Below are positions 40,270 through 49,424 of a DNA stretch of 64,000 nucleotides, in pieces. Below the pieces are notes generated by a model. The model did no database searches. It was not told the DNA's origin and was given only the letters and a program-made list of their open reading frames with translations. The position numbers were made by a program, and so were the translations under genes. Each line of letters begins with the position of its first letter. The first letter of the stretch is position 1. The stretch comes from Butyrivibrio sp. VCD2006 (GTDB lineage Bacteria > Bacillota > Clostridia > Lachnospirales > Lachnospiraceae), in NCBI RefSeq assembly GCF_000423925.1, contig NZ_AUIX01000037.1, positions 1 to 64,000 on the forward strand, given 5' to 3'.

Positions 40270-40600
40270 ATTTTTATTAATTGGTACTATTTTGGAGTTA
40301 TTTTGACGTCAAATTATGGCTAAAATCTTTACTGTTTTTACTATAATGACTCTTTTTCATTCATTGGTACTACAAAAATAGCTTTTTAAGGGTACCAATA
40401 AATAAAAATCTCTCATATATTAAAAAATCATTCTTTTTTACGACTAAATATCAGGTAAAAGTGGTACCAACGGAACAGATTTGTACATTTAATAAATAAT
40501 AATATAGTAATTTTCTAGGATGTTTAGGTGAAGAAGAGGTAACATAAGTTGCCTCTTTTTTGTTTAATAAGAAATTTATGGTGCCAATAAATAATTGACA
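40270..40600. promoter_or_regulatory. Cluster of TTGGTACC/GGTACCAA motifs in a gene-free interval
   Basis: The gap 40133-40700 has no gene but holds five related motifs: TTAATTGGTACTA near 40278, ATTCATTGGTACTAC near 40358, GGTACCAATAAATAAA near 40391, GTGGTACCAACGG near 40459 and TGGTGCCAATAAATAA near 40580. They occur in both orientations and look like repeated binding sites or decayed element ends. TTTTTTGT near 40556 follows a weak GAGGTAAC/GTTGCCTC hairpin, a possible terminator. Confidence 0.45.
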
Positions 40601-40700
40601 TAAATGTTTTGGAGTGCTAGTATTGTGTCACAAAGTATATGGCACATGAGGATTGATATAACCTTATCCGGTGAGTTTTGTATATTGTGAAATAAAGGAA

Positions 40701-41702
40701 ATGAGGTATAAAGGTAATTTGAGTCAGACTAATAATGAAATCACATCAATAACTTTTGAGGAGGCGCGGAGCAGGATCCAGGATATGAATATGGTCAATA
40801 ATTTTCTTTTTGATCGTATCATGGAGAATGATGAGAGGGCCAAAAGAGTTGCGAGCATAATAATAAGTGCCGTGCTTGGATATGAAGTTGTTGTAGATGA
40901 TGTAGAATCACAGAAGGTTTTCGGGGGAATTGATAAGGGTAAACATGGAATCAGGCTTGATGCATATGTAGGAAATGCTTCTAATGGAGCGGTTACTGCT
41001 GCAACGGTATTTGATGTTGAGATGGAGGACAGGGAGGCAGATAGAAACGATATTCCTAAGCGCTTTAGGTACTATTCATCAATAGTGGATTCCCGAGTCT
41101 TGAAGGAAGGTGAATCGTATGATAAGCTTCCAAATTTTATTTCAATAACAGTATTGTCATATGATCCATTTCTGGCCGGTGATATGTATTATGAAACAAG
41201 AACAATAATCACGAGTCATCCTGAGATTCAATATGACGATGGCAGATTAGGAATTTTTCTTTATGCAGGTGGTAATTACAATATTCCAGGTGAAGAATCG
41301 CATGGAAAAATGGTCCAAGAATTGGTAAAATTCATAGTGACAGGAGAAATAACAGAAACTCCTGAGAGCTATATTTCAGAGCTTAAAAGTATTGTAGATG
41401 GTGTTAAGAAAGACGCGGAGGTAACCAAGACTTTTATGCAGAGATGGGATAGAGAGATGCGACATGACAGAGAACTGACTGAGCAAGTGACTTTGCGAGT
41501 GACAGAACAAGTGACAGAACAAGTGACAGAACAAGTGACAGATTTAGTTAGAAGAGAAGAAACTGTTAATCGTATAAAAGCATTCAGGAAACATGGGGTT
41601 ACTGATGAAGAAATCTATCAGGATTTAATTGAAGAAGGCAATTTAAAGCCGGAAGTAATTAAAGAATTAATGGCTATGAATACTGCAAAATTGGAGGTTT
41701 AA
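40701..41702 (+). CDS. Rpn/PD-(D/E)XK nuclease-family transposase
   Basis: The 333-residue protein has the PDDEXK_2/Rpn core: RLDAYVGNASNG with the catalytic Asp, TVFDVEMEDREADRN with the ExE element, RFRYYSSIVDSRVLKEGESY and ISITVLSYDPF. Near residue 260 there are 15-base direct repeats encoding VTEQVTEQVTEQV. The C-terminus ends EEGNLKPEVIKELM, with a degraded copy at 39786. Rpn proteins are recombination-promoting nucleases of mobile or defence type. Start is uncertain: ATG 40701 is chosen; GTG 40671 and TTG 40719 are alternatives. Confidence 0.82.
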   Translation: MRYKGNLSQTNNEITSITFEEARSRIQDMNMVNNFLFDRIMENDERAKRVASIIISAVLGYEVVVDDVESQKVFGGIDKGKHGIRLDAYVGNASNGAVTAATVFDVEMEDREADRNDIPKRFRYYSSIVDSRVLKEGESYDKLPNFISITVLSYDPFLAGDMYYETRTIITSHPEIQYDDGRLGIFLYAGGNYNIPGEESHGKMVQELVKFIVTGEITETPESYISELKSIVDGVKKDAEVTKTFMQRWDREMRHDRELTEQVTLRVTEQVTEQVTEQVTDLVRREETVNRIKAFRKHGVTDEEIYQDLIEEGNLKPEVIKELMAMNTAKLEV

Positions 41703-41747
41703 TCTCTTCGCTTTTACATTGGAATCACTATAATGCAGGAGTCATTT

Positions 41748-42035
41748 ATGATCACAAATTTTGAAGAAGCAATGAAACGAATAGATGATCTTGAAAAAGA
41801 GAATGCCGAGCTTAGGGCTAGACTTGATGAGTACAAAGGAAAGAAGTTCGCGGGCAGGCAGAAGCATGATGCTAAGTGGACGGAATCCTATAACGATTTT
41901 GTCATACAGTTTGAGGACGGAAAGACAATCATGGAGATTGTTGCGGAGGGGAGAATAAGCCGCAGGACAGCCTATCGTTATAAAGCTTATTATGATGAGC
42001 TTTGTAAGCTAAGTAATAAGGAAAAAGAGGTATGA
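41748..42035 (+). CDS. Small coiled-coil/helix-turn-helix protein
   Basis: The ATG at 41748 follows AGGAG seven bases earlier; the ATG at 41733 overlaps it. The 95 residues comprise a coiled coil (MKRIDDLEKENAELRARLDE) and a resolvase-like helix-turn-helix (TIMEIVAEGRISRRTAYRYK). It follows the Rpn gene by 45 bases and may regulate it or act with it. A terminator follows at 42092. Confidence 0.7.
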   Translation: MITNFEEAMKRIDDLEKENAELRARLDEYKGKKFAGRQKHDAKWTESYNDFVIQFEDGKTIMEIVAEGRISRRTAYRYKAYYDELCKLSNKEKEV

Positions 42036-42091
42036 TAGAGCCACTTTTATCAGACCAATAAGTAAATCAATTCCAAGACTTATGTGGAGAC

Positions 42092-42117
42092 GCGGAGGAT
42101 TAGGTCCTCCGCTTTTA
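42092..42117 (+). terminator. Intrinsic terminator
   Basis: GCGGAGGA pairs with TCCTCCGC around TTAGG and is followed by TTTTA. Confidence 0.75.
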
Positions 42118-42183
42118 TATTGTTATGGAAATAGTAAATTGCTGTGTTATAATTCACTGTACAATTTTTCCCGGGAGTGAATA

Positions 42184-43545
42184 ATGAGTGATCCGTTAGC
42201 AGCCATAAGAAATGGCCAGAAATTAACTAAAAAACAAGAAGTTCTTCTTATATTGAAACTAAGTTTTCCTGCGATACTTGCGCAGATTTCATCAATAATA
42301 ATGCAGTACATTGACGCATCTATGGTTGGGCATCTAGGTGCAAACGCATCTGCTTCGATTGGACTTGTGTCGAGTACAACATGGCTTATCGGAGGCATAA
42401 TTACCGCTGCAGCCATGGGCTTTTCCGTGTGTGTGGCACACAGGATTGGAGCAAAGGATGGGGAAGGCGCCAGAGTGATTGTTAAGTGGGGGCTTGTTTG
42501 CTGTTTTCTATTTAGCTTAGTCATCATGGCAGCAGGAGTCTTGGTAAGTCCGAAGCTTCCAATATGGATGGGCGGAGAAGCAGCTATAAGAAAGGATGCA
42601 TCAGCATATTTCCTTATATATGCGCTTTCAATTCCGGCAAGAGAGATGCTTTTTGCATCACAGGGAATGATTCAGTCCAGTGGAAATATCAGGGTGCCAA
42701 GTATACTGAACGTGATCATGTGCGCCCTCGATGTTTTCTTTAATGCACTCCTTATTCCAAGATACGGTGTTATGGGTGCAGCCCTTGGTACGGCATTTTC
42801 ATTTGTGATCATTGCTGCAGCGATGATGTATATACTGCTTGTTAAGTCTCCTGTGCTTAGCCTTATAGGAAGGAATGAGAAGAATCCGGTTGGAATGAAA
42901 AGGTTTGCATCCAATGAGCTTCCAACAGCACTTAAGATAGCAGTCCCTGTAGCGATAGATAACATAATCATGGGCTTTGCCTATGTGGCTTTTACGAGGA
43001 TAGTTTCACCCTTCGGAACCGTTTCCGTCGCTGCAAACTCATTTTCCATAACAGCTGAGAGTCTCTGCTATATGCCAGGATTTGGTATAGGTGTAGCTGC
43101 GACAACGATAGTTGGACAGTGCATCGGAGCCAGACGAAAAGACCTTGGAAAAAGACTTGGATGGATGGCGGTAACTCTCGGAATGCTTATCATGGGAATA
43201 AGCGGAGCTCTTATGTGGGTCTTTGCACCGTATATGATAGGAATCCTTTCACCTGATGAGGAAATAAGGAGACTTGGAACTCAGATACTCAGGATAGAGG
43301 CATTCGCCGAGCCCTTGTATGGAGCATCAATTGTAGCTGCCGGTGTTTTCAGAGGTGCCGGAGAGACGCTTCTTTCAAGTGTATTAAATCTCCTTAGTGT
43401 GTGGGTGGTGAGAATACCGCTTGCCTATTTTCTTGGAGCAAGGTATGGCCTCAAGGGAGCATGGATTGCCATGTGCACAGAGCTTTGCGTGAGAGGTACG
43501 CTTTTCCTTGTAAGACTTTCACTGTGGAATACAAAACGGCAGTAA
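42184..43545 (+). CDS. MATE-family efflux transporter
   Basis: The 453-residue protein has twelve hydrophobic segments and MATE features in both halves: SFPAILAQISSIIMQYIDASMVG in the first helices (start SIIMQYIDASMVGHLG) and VAIDNIIMGFAYVAFTRIV in the second, plus GQCIGARRKDLGKRLG between helices. Such pumps export drugs or metabolites with Na+ or H+. It has GGGAGTGAATA before the ATG. It lies between the Rpn unit and a lipoprotein gene and appears monocistronic. Confidence 0.93.
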   Translation: MSDPLAAIRNGQKLTKKQEVLLILKLSFPAILAQISSIIMQYIDASMVGHLGANASASIGLVSSTTWLIGGIITAAAMGFSVCVAHRIGAKDGEGARVIVKWGLVCCFLFSLVIMAAGVLVSPKLPIWMGGEAAIRKDASAYFLIYALSIPAREMLFASQGMIQSSGNIRVPSILNVIMCALDVFFNALLIPRYGVMGAALGTAFSFVIIAAAMMYILLVKSPVLSLIGRNEKNPVGMKRFASNELPTALKIAVPVAIDNIIMGFAYVAFTRIVSPFGTVSVAANSFSITAESLCYMPGFGIGVAATTIVGQCIGARRKDLGKRLGWMAVTLGMLIMGISGALMWVFAPYMIGILSPDEEIRRLGTQILRIEAFAEPLYGASIVAAGVFRGAGETLLSSVLNLLSVWVVRIPLAYFLGARYGLKGAWIAMCTELCVRGTLFLVRLSLWNTKRQ

Positions 43546-43656
43546 AGTTGTAGAATAAAAATATACGTGTATATGAAAGCGAATGGAATGTTGTTGTGTT
43601 TTAAAGTTTTGCAGGAGGTAAGTATTCATGCCGGTATGTGGTTGGAGGGTGTTAAA

Positions 43657-45657
43657 GTGAAAAAATATAAGACGTTACTATTGGCTATAGGAATTTCAGT
43701 AATCGCTATAGGATGTGGTTCTAAAACGCAGGCAGATAAAGTCCCTAAAGAAGGCATTTTTGAAGAGAAGGATTCAGAAACAGCAAATGATGATACAAAT
43801 AAAGCTGAAAATGTCGAGGCTGAAGCAGAATTAGATGAATTAGAGGATACCGGAGAAAATGCGCAGAATGCTGATGGCGTAGCAGGGCAGGGCGATGATT
43901 CTTCAAACAAATTATATGAAGAGTTTATCGCTGGCCGTGCCGGAATCAGCTTTGATTATTACATGAATAATGTATTTAAGGATGCTGAGTATCCTTCCTA
44001 TGTCGATGAGATAATAATGCAGATTCCTTCTAATAGGGAGTATACAGTAGAAGAGCTGAAGCAAACTCTTGATGAGAATTTTCCTGATGAGTACGAAGAT
44101 GGTTCGGTCTCATTTGCTGAGTATTCATATCTTGACTGCGGAGCTGATGGGAAGAGTGAGCTGGCACTTCGTATTGGCGGATCATTTGTCGGAGCCGGGA
44201 GTGAGCTGACTATGATCATCAAGGAGCTAAATGAAAAACTGCAGGTGGTCTATGCCTTCACAACATGGGACAGAAGCTATACTGCAATCAACGAGTATGG
44301 ATTTATATGCGGGGATGGAAGTAACGGAGCTTCAAATCACGGATGGGATAGAGCATACATAGATCCTGATGGAAAATATCACTTTGGTTACTATGAAGAG
44401 CTTGAGTATGATTTAGAGTCTTTTGCCTATTTTAAGGAACATGATGAATATGATTTGTCGGCATTGGATGGAAATATAAGTGTTTATTCACTTCGTCTTC
44501 ATGAGTATGAAGCGGATAATGATCCCGGACCTGAGTACTATACCTATGAGGTTACTGATAGTGATACCTATGAGGCTATGGATGTTCCGAACCTTTATAC
44601 AGACAGCAAGTATAAGGATGTCATCGATTGCTTCAAGGAATACAATTTCGTATCCATGGATGAGTTCAATAAGGTAAAGGATGATCAGCTTAAGGCCATA
44701 GGTGTTACCGATGCAATCGCGGACGGTGAGTCATTGGAGTTTACACTTATCCCTGAAAATGGCGGGGATAGCAGTGGTTCCGGTGCAGGAGAAAATAAAG
44801 ATGCTGAAGGTGGTACATCTAATGCAGGGGATTCTGAATCAAAGGCTAATGCTTCTTCTAATGCAGGAGATGCGGAATCAAAAGGTAATGGTACTTCTGC
44901 TACAGGAGATAACGTGACTATTGCCAGTGAAGGTTCTATACAGAAAGAAATCGCCGAAGTTGAGGCTAAGTATCAGGAATATGAAAATCTTGACTGGGCA
45001 AGTATGCCACAGCAGCCAGCAAATATAACGACTTATGAGATGTACACCCTGTGGGATGATGAGCTTAATTCTATTTGGAGCAGGTTGGTTGAAGCGGTAA
45101 CTCCTGAGAAGAAGGCGCAGCTCCTTGCAGATCAGCGTGCATGGATCAAGCGGAAGGAAGCAGGCGTCAAGGCAGCAGGAGAGGAAGCTTTAGGCGGCAC
45201 GCTTCAACCGCAGCTTGAGAATGGAACAGCCTGCAGATATACAAGAAAGCGCGTATATTATCTTGCATCTGAGCTTGCTGCAGCAAAGGGAGAGAGCTTC
45301 AAGATTCCTTCAGAGGTTGAAGAAAGCTATGCTGATGTTGATTTAAGTCTTGATGAGGTATTTCAGAAGTTTGAAGGTCAGTGGGTATTTAATGAACGCG
45401 GCTCCTGTATTGGAGTTGAGAAGTCATCGACTTGTGACTATGCGCCGGAAGGAAGCACCTGGACTGTCTGGGTAACTATGGGCGACACTATTTCAGATCT
45501 CGATGTTATGAGCTACACAGATTCTACGATTACCTTTCATAAGGTTTTCCCCAGCTTTGATGCCTATTACATGCTGAGGTTCAATATGGAAGGAAGCGTA
45601 CAGATGGCATATGGAAATTCGCTGGATGCTATGGATGATGTAGTGACAGCATACTAA
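43657..45657 (+). CDS. Lipoprotein with LprI-like C-terminal domain
   Basis: I chose GTG 43657 (GGAGGG upstream), which gives a lipoprotein signal MKKYKTLLLAIGISVIAIGC; the earlier frame start at 43567 would hide it. The mature protein (666 residues in total) has an acidic linker, a large N-terminal domain (about 85-360, IGGSFVGAGSELTMI), a Ser/Asn/Gly-rich repeat linker (about 385-425, AESKGNGTSATGDN) and a DUF1311/LprI domain at about 430-550 with LLADQRAWIKRKEAGV, the family hallmark found in lysozyme-inhibitor lipoproteins. It ends with another domain (PEGSTWTVWVTMGDT). Function on the cell surface is unknown. Confidence 0.78.
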   Translation: MKKYKTLLLAIGISVIAIGCGSKTQADKVPKEGIFEEKDSETANDDTNKAENVEAEAELDELEDTGENAQNADGVAGQGDDSSNKLYEEFIAGRAGISFDYYMNNVFKDAEYPSYVDEIIMQIPSNREYTVEELKQTLDENFPDEYEDGSVSFAEYSYLDCGADGKSELALRIGGSFVGAGSELTMIIKELNEKLQVVYAFTTWDRSYTAINEYGFICGDGSNGASNHGWDRAYIDPDGKYHFGYYEELEYDLESFAYFKEHDEYDLSALDGNISVYSLRLHEYEADNDPGPEYYTYEVTDSDTYEAMDVPNLYTDSKYKDVIDCFKEYNFVSMDEFNKVKDDQLKAIGVTDAIADGESLEFTLIPENGGDSSGSGAGENKDAEGGTSNAGDSESKANASSNAGDAESKGNGTSATGDNVTIASEGSIQKEIAEVEAKYQEYENLDWASMPQQPANITTYEMYTLWDDELNSIWSRLVEAVTPEKKAQLLADQRAWIKRKEAGVKAAGEEALGGTLQPQLENGTACRYTRKRVYYLASELAAAKGESFKIPSEVEESYADVDLSLDEVFQKFEGQWVFNERGSCIGVEKSSTCDYAPEGSTWTVWVTMGDTISDLDVMSYTDSTITFHKVFPSFDAYYMLRFNMEGSVQMAYGNSLDAMDDVVTAY

Positions 45658-45811
45658 GAAGTGTTACGCTTTTTGCATGGAATTTGAAAAATAAGAGTTT
45701 TTAATAGTTTAATGATTATTTCGTATAAATTGCACCGGCGCCGAGCATTGCCCAGCACCGGTGTTATTTGATTTCGGACCGCGGGCCTGCATGTTAGTTT
45801 CGCTTAGGGGC

Positions 45812-46010
45812 ATAAGGCTGATATTACTAGTCGAAGGGCAAAATATTTAGAAAGGTAAGTAGGTTTGGCTGTGCATAATGGCTGACATTACTATACGAGG
45901 GGTGAAAATGTTGAGAAAGGCAAGTAGTCTTGACTATACATAAGGGGCATATAATATGCAAAATTACTTCTTAAAGGCAAAGAAAAGTGGAAAAGGCAAG
46001 TAGATCATAC
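45812..46010 (+). repeat. Three diverged ~65-bp direct repeats
   Basis: Blocks starting GCTGATATTACTAGTCGAAG (near 45812) and GCTGACATTACTATACGAGG (near 45883) share about 65 bases including AGAAAGGTAAGTAG/AGAAAGGCAAGTAG. A third, weaker copy follows (GGAAAAGGCAAGTAGATCATAC near 45990). No gene is visible. Confidence 0.55.
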
Positions 46011-46030
46011 AAAATCTAATAAGAAAATCG

Positions 46031-46243
46031 AAAACCGCGGCCGCAAGAGGAGAAAAAGAGCAGATGCGGCCGCGGGAAGAAGTAGGAAAAGCTTCCAAAG
46101 AGCATAAAACAAGATAAAAACCGCGGCCGCAAGAGGAGAAAAAGAACAGATGCGGCCGCGGGAAGAAGCAGAAAAACTTCCCAAAAGTATAAAGCAGGAT
46201 AAAAAAGCGGCCGCAATTACCTTCAAAAAGTAATTGCGGCCGC
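46031..46243 (-). terminator. Tandem array of three GCGGCCGC-stem hairpins, terminator-like on the minus strand
   Basis: GCGGCCGC occurs six times (46037, 46066, 46123, 46152, 46207, 46236) with alternating spacing of 29 and 55-57 bases. Each 29-base pair forms a hairpin (CCGCGGCCGC with GCGGCCGCGG, or a 14-bp stem GCGGCCGCAATTAC for the third). On the minus strand the hairpins are followed by T-runs from the A-runs at 46201-46206, 46116-46120 and 46031-46034. All three face the stop of the AraC gene, so they may act as a triple terminator. Confidence 0.7.
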
Positions 46244-46264
46244 ACATTTTACTGAAAACTCTTA

Positions 46265-46405
46265 TACTAGCCATCAGCCAACGCATGCAAAAAAATTCAT
46301 TATAGCCATCAGCCAACGCATGCAAAAAAATTCATTATAGCCATCAGCCAACGCATGCAAAAAAATCATTATAGCCATCAACCAACGCCATGCCTAAAAT
46401 TCACA
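46265..46405 (+). repeat. Four tandem 35-bp repeats
   Basis: TAGCCATCAGCCAACGCATG followed by an A-run and TTCAT repeats at 46269, 46304, 46339 and 46373 (periods 35, 35, 34); the last copy is diverged. It lies directly downstream of araC on the minus strand, ahead of the hairpin array. There are no unique spacers, so it is not CRISPR. Confidence 0.85.
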
Positions 46406-46440
46406 ACAATCCTCAGCCCTCGCCAGACTTATACCCCCAC

Positions 46441-47364
46441 TCAGGACTCGTCTTTGTCCGCCACTTTCTCGGCACTGGAAACCCCGGCGTCAGTAATGTT
46501 GAGCTTTGCTGATTTAGCCAGGTCTCTCGGGGATATTCCAAATTCCTTCTTAAATGCTCTGTAGAAATTAGAATAATCGTCGAAGCCGTAATTGTTGCAG
46601 GCCTGAGACATGGACTCACCGCTTAGGATTGCATCACGGCAGAGCTGTAGTCTCTTTTTCATAACATATTTGTGGAGCGATATACCTATATTATCTTTGA
46701 AAACATGGGAAATATAGAACTTACTTAGGAAAAAGTGATTTGCAATGCTGTCTAGAGATAGGTCCTCGTCGATATTTCTCTCGATGTAATCGCAGATGTT
46801 TTGATAGAGCACATCCTGTGTAATCTTTCTGTCATTGAATTGCTCAAATGCAAGCCTGTTCACGGTAAGGATAAGGTCGGAAACACTCAGCTTAAGCTGC
46901 CAGTCCCTGCCAAATCTTGCACTCTTATGCTCCTCAATTATGTAAAAAAGCTTGGATAGAACTGAATTGAAGGTGATTCTGTCCGTGTGGATAACATGGC
47001 GTGACTCCTTAATAGCCATGTTTACTGCATATCCAAATTCATCACCCTGGTGCCTAAGTGAATCAAAGGCGGCCTTGCTTATCCACAGATCAAAACGTCT
47101 GTAAGGTATGTCGAAGTCCCGAACAAATATGCCGTGTGTAACTGATGGCGGAACAATAAGTATATCACCGTATTTCAGCATATAGTGCTCGTGCTGAACC
47201 TGAGCTTCCGCATGGCCCTCAAGGAAAAAATAGAACTCATAGTATTTATGAGTGTGGAGGCCGGTTCGCGGAGATGGCTTCGTATCATGGTAGTAGTACA
47301 GCTCAAAGTCGAGCGACTCCATATATTGTCGATCGTCGTATTGGGTTGTTAAATTCTTTTTCAT
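46441..47364 (-). CDS. AraC-family regulator of the pectin operon
   Basis: The 307-residue protein has an N-terminal cupin sensor (HTHKYYEFYFFLEGHAEAQV ... GDILIVPPSVTHGIF, about 37-85) and a C-terminal double helix-turn-helix at about 190-290 (LSLDSIANHFFLSKFYISHVF and MSQACNNYGFDDYSNFYRAF). It is divergent from the pectin operon with 177 bases between, so it is the likely activator, sensing a uronate or oligosaccharide. Direct repeats of GCAA-type sites lie in the shared intergenic region. Confidence 0.9.
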   Translation of the reverse strand: MKKNLTTQYDDRQYMESLDFELYYYHDTKPSPRTGLHTHKYYEFYFFLEGHAEAQVQHEHYMLKYGDILIVPPSVTHGIFVRDFDIPYRRFDLWISKAAFDSLRHQGDEFGYAVNMAIKESRHVIHTDRITFNSVLSKLFYIIEEHKSARFGRDWQLKLSVSDLILTVNRLAFEQFNDRKITQDVLYQNICDYIERNIDEDLSLDSIANHFFLSKFYISHVFKDNIGISLHKYVMKKRLQLCRDAILSGESMSQACNNYGFDDYSNFYRAFKKEFGISPRDLAKSAKLNITDAGVSSAEKVADKDES

Positions 47365-47389
47365 AGTGTTCCCATTTTATTACAAAACC

Positions 47390-47434
47390 GCAAAAACTGC
47401 AAAAAGTTTCTTTTATAGCAAGATTTGCAAGATT
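47390..47434. promoter_or_regulatory. Candidate AraC direct-repeat operators
   Basis: Two GCAAAAA (47390, 47400) and two GCAAGATT (47418-47425, 47427-47434) form direct repeats spaced by 9-10 bases, the layout expected for AraC-family half sites. A TATAAT at 47474-47479 lies about 40 bases downstream with no good -35, fitting an activator-dependent promoter of the transporter operon. Confidence 0.5.
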
Positions 47435-47541
47435 ATAAACAAGTTATGAATTTTTTTGTGCAGAATCATCAGATATAATACACTACATCGACAGGTTATT
47501 GAACACCTGTAACAAAAGAAGGAAGGGTATAGGAGGAACAT

Positions 47542-49242
47542 ATGAAAAAGAAATTACTTTCCATTCTGCTTTCAACAACAATGGTTGTATCTCTTTCAGC
47601 TTGTGGGGGAGCTGATAAGAAATCAGATACAACAGCATCACCTGATACAGCAGAAACAACACAGACAGCTGCTACAACAGAAGAGACAGCTGAGACAACA
47701 GAGGAGACAGCAGAGGCTGCAGAAGAGACAGCTGAGGCTACATCAGATTACCAGCTTGAGGATCTCTACATTACAGTAGACGGAACACTTACAGCAAATG
47801 TCGACAACGGACAGGACGCTTTCGTAGAGCAGTGGGAAGCAGCTATTGCTGAGAAGCTTGGACATGAAGTTAAGCTTCACATCAACCAGCCTGAGCACTC
47901 AGGCTACAAGGATAACGTAGCACAGCTTCTTACAACAGGAACACCCGGTGACGGACAGTATCCCGATGCTCTGATCATGAGCGCAACAATGCTCAAGCAG
48001 TATCAGACAACAGGAATTCTCTGGAACATGGCGGATGCATTCAACAATGCAGAGTTCCAGTCAAGAATCACACTTCCTCTCATCAATGAGAACTTAAAGC
48101 TTTCAAACGGTGAGCAGTACGGATTTGCTCCTACATATGGTAACGGATGTGTAACCTATGTAAAGCAGTCATGGCTCGACGAAGCAGGAATCACTGCTGA
48201 CAGCATCAAGACTTTCGATGACTACTACAACATGCTTAAGGCCTTTACAAAGGATGGTAAGACCGGCGTTATCGCAGCAGGATTTGCAAAGTTAGATGAA
48301 GCACCTTATACAAACTACATGCCTGAGTTCTGGCAGGGCGCATATCCGGCTATCTATGAGAAGGATGGTAAGTGGATTGACGGATTCCAGGAGCAGGATA
48401 CAATCGATGCACTTGTAAGACTTGCACAGGGTTATGCAGATGGCGTTATCGATAAGGATACAGAGGAAGCTTCCACAAAGACAGCTCGTGAGAAGTGGTT
48501 CTCAAATGACCAGGCTACATCAGAAGGTGTATTCACATACTGGGCAGGAACATGGCTCAGAACACTTACAGACAACCTTGACAAGAACGAAGTTGACACA
48601 GATCTTGGCGATGACAGACTTGTAGAGCTTCCTCCGATCAAGGAGATCAAGGATACATGGGGTGGCTACCTCAACCGTGAGGCTCCTGTATGGGTAATCA
48701 CAGATGATGGCGACGGCGACAACTCACGTGAGCAGGCTATCTTCGATACACTCCTTGAGACAATGCTTGATGGCGACAAGGTTCAGACACTCTGGACATA
48801 CGGTGCTGAGGACGTTCACTGGTCAACAAAGGCTGAGTCCTTCACAACTAACCCTGATGATCCTGAAAAGAAGAAGGATTATGAGTACGCTGATGGTGAG
48901 TTCCACCTTATGCAGGCTCCCAACGATCCTAACTCTGTATGGAAGAAGAACCTCATCGATCCCGTACTTGTTATCGCACCTCTTACAAATGGATATGCTG
49001 ATTCAGATCCTCTTGTAGACGAAGGCAACAAGTTCTTCACAGAGAACTGTGTAGATGCTCCTGCAGTTGCATCTACAGAGACACTCACAGAGATCGAGGC
49101 TGATCTTGCTACAGATAAGACAACACTTGTAAACGAGGTTGTTGCAGGTCAGAAGACACCTGAGGACGCTATCGCTGAGTATCAGAGCAAGTGGGGCGAC
49201 ACAATCGCAAGCATTCTTGATGAGCTCAACGCAGCTGAATAA
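47542..49242 (+). CDS. Extracellular solute-binding lipoprotein for pectic oligosaccharides
   Basis: The 566-residue lipoprotein has the signal MKKKLLSILLSTTMVVSLSA before its Cys, a Thr/Glu/Ala-rich linker (TAETTEETAEAAEE), and a two-lobed LplA-type fold with EHSGYKDNVAQLLTTGTPG and GYLNREAPVWVITDDGD. It captures the sugar ligand for the LplB/LplC-type permeases encoded next. Ligand assignment to oligogalacturonide or rhamnogalacturonan pieces is from the operon. A strong terminator-like hairpin after the gene should make its mRNA more abundant than that of the permeases. ATAGGAGGAAC precedes the ATG. Confidence 0.88.
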   Translation: MKKKLLSILLSTTMVVSLSACGGADKKSDTTASPDTAETTQTAATTEETAETTEETAEAAEETAEATSDYQLEDLYITVDGTLTANVDNGQDAFVEQWEAAIAEKLGHEVKLHINQPEHSGYKDNVAQLLTTGTPGDGQYPDALIMSATMLKQYQTTGILWNMADAFNNAEFQSRITLPLINENLKLSNGEQYGFAPTYGNGCVTYVKQSWLDEAGITADSIKTFDDYYNMLKAFTKDGKTGVIAAGFAKLDEAPYTNYMPEFWQGAYPAIYEKDGKWIDGFQEQDTIDALVRLAQGYADGVIDKDTEEASTKTAREKWFSNDQATSEGVFTYWAGTWLRTLTDNLDKNEVDTDLGDDRLVELPPIKEIKDTWGGYLNREAPVWVITDDGDGDNSREQAIFDTLLETMLDGDKVQTLWTYGAEDVHWSTKAESFTTNPDDPEKKKDYEYADGEFHLMQAPNDPNSVWKKNLIDPVLVIAPLTNGYADSDPLVDEGNKFFTENCVDAPAVASTETLTEIEADLATDKTTLVNEVVAGQKTPEDAIAEYQSKWGDTIASILDELNAAE

Positions 49243-49287
49243 CATTTTTGCTACCATGCTACCATAAAAAATATGTTTTTCTGAATT

Positions 49288-49316
49288 GTATGGGCATCCC
49301 TTAAGGGTGCCCATAC
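49288..49316 (+). terminator. Hairpin between binding-protein and permease genes
   Basis: GTATGGGCATCCC pairs with GGGTGCCCATAC (one G-U) around TTAA. There is no long T-run, so it probably stabilises the upstream mRNA or attenuates partially. Confidence 0.6.
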
Positions 49317-49424
49317 ATACTATAAGTAGACATGTAAATATATCTGACGATTTAGGGAAAAGCACAGGTATATTTAGTGTTTACTGGTAAGACACAAAAG
49401 TTTTTGTTGACGAGGCGGTATTAA

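Noticed and set aside
45964..46325. Minus-strand ORFs in the GCGGCCGC repeat field
   Set aside because: They are Phe/Leu-rich translations of repeats, without ribosome binding sites, overlapping in several frames.
46265..46405. Tandem 35-bp repeats as a CRISPR array
   Set aside because: Repeats are directly adjacent with no unique spacers, and no cas genes are near.
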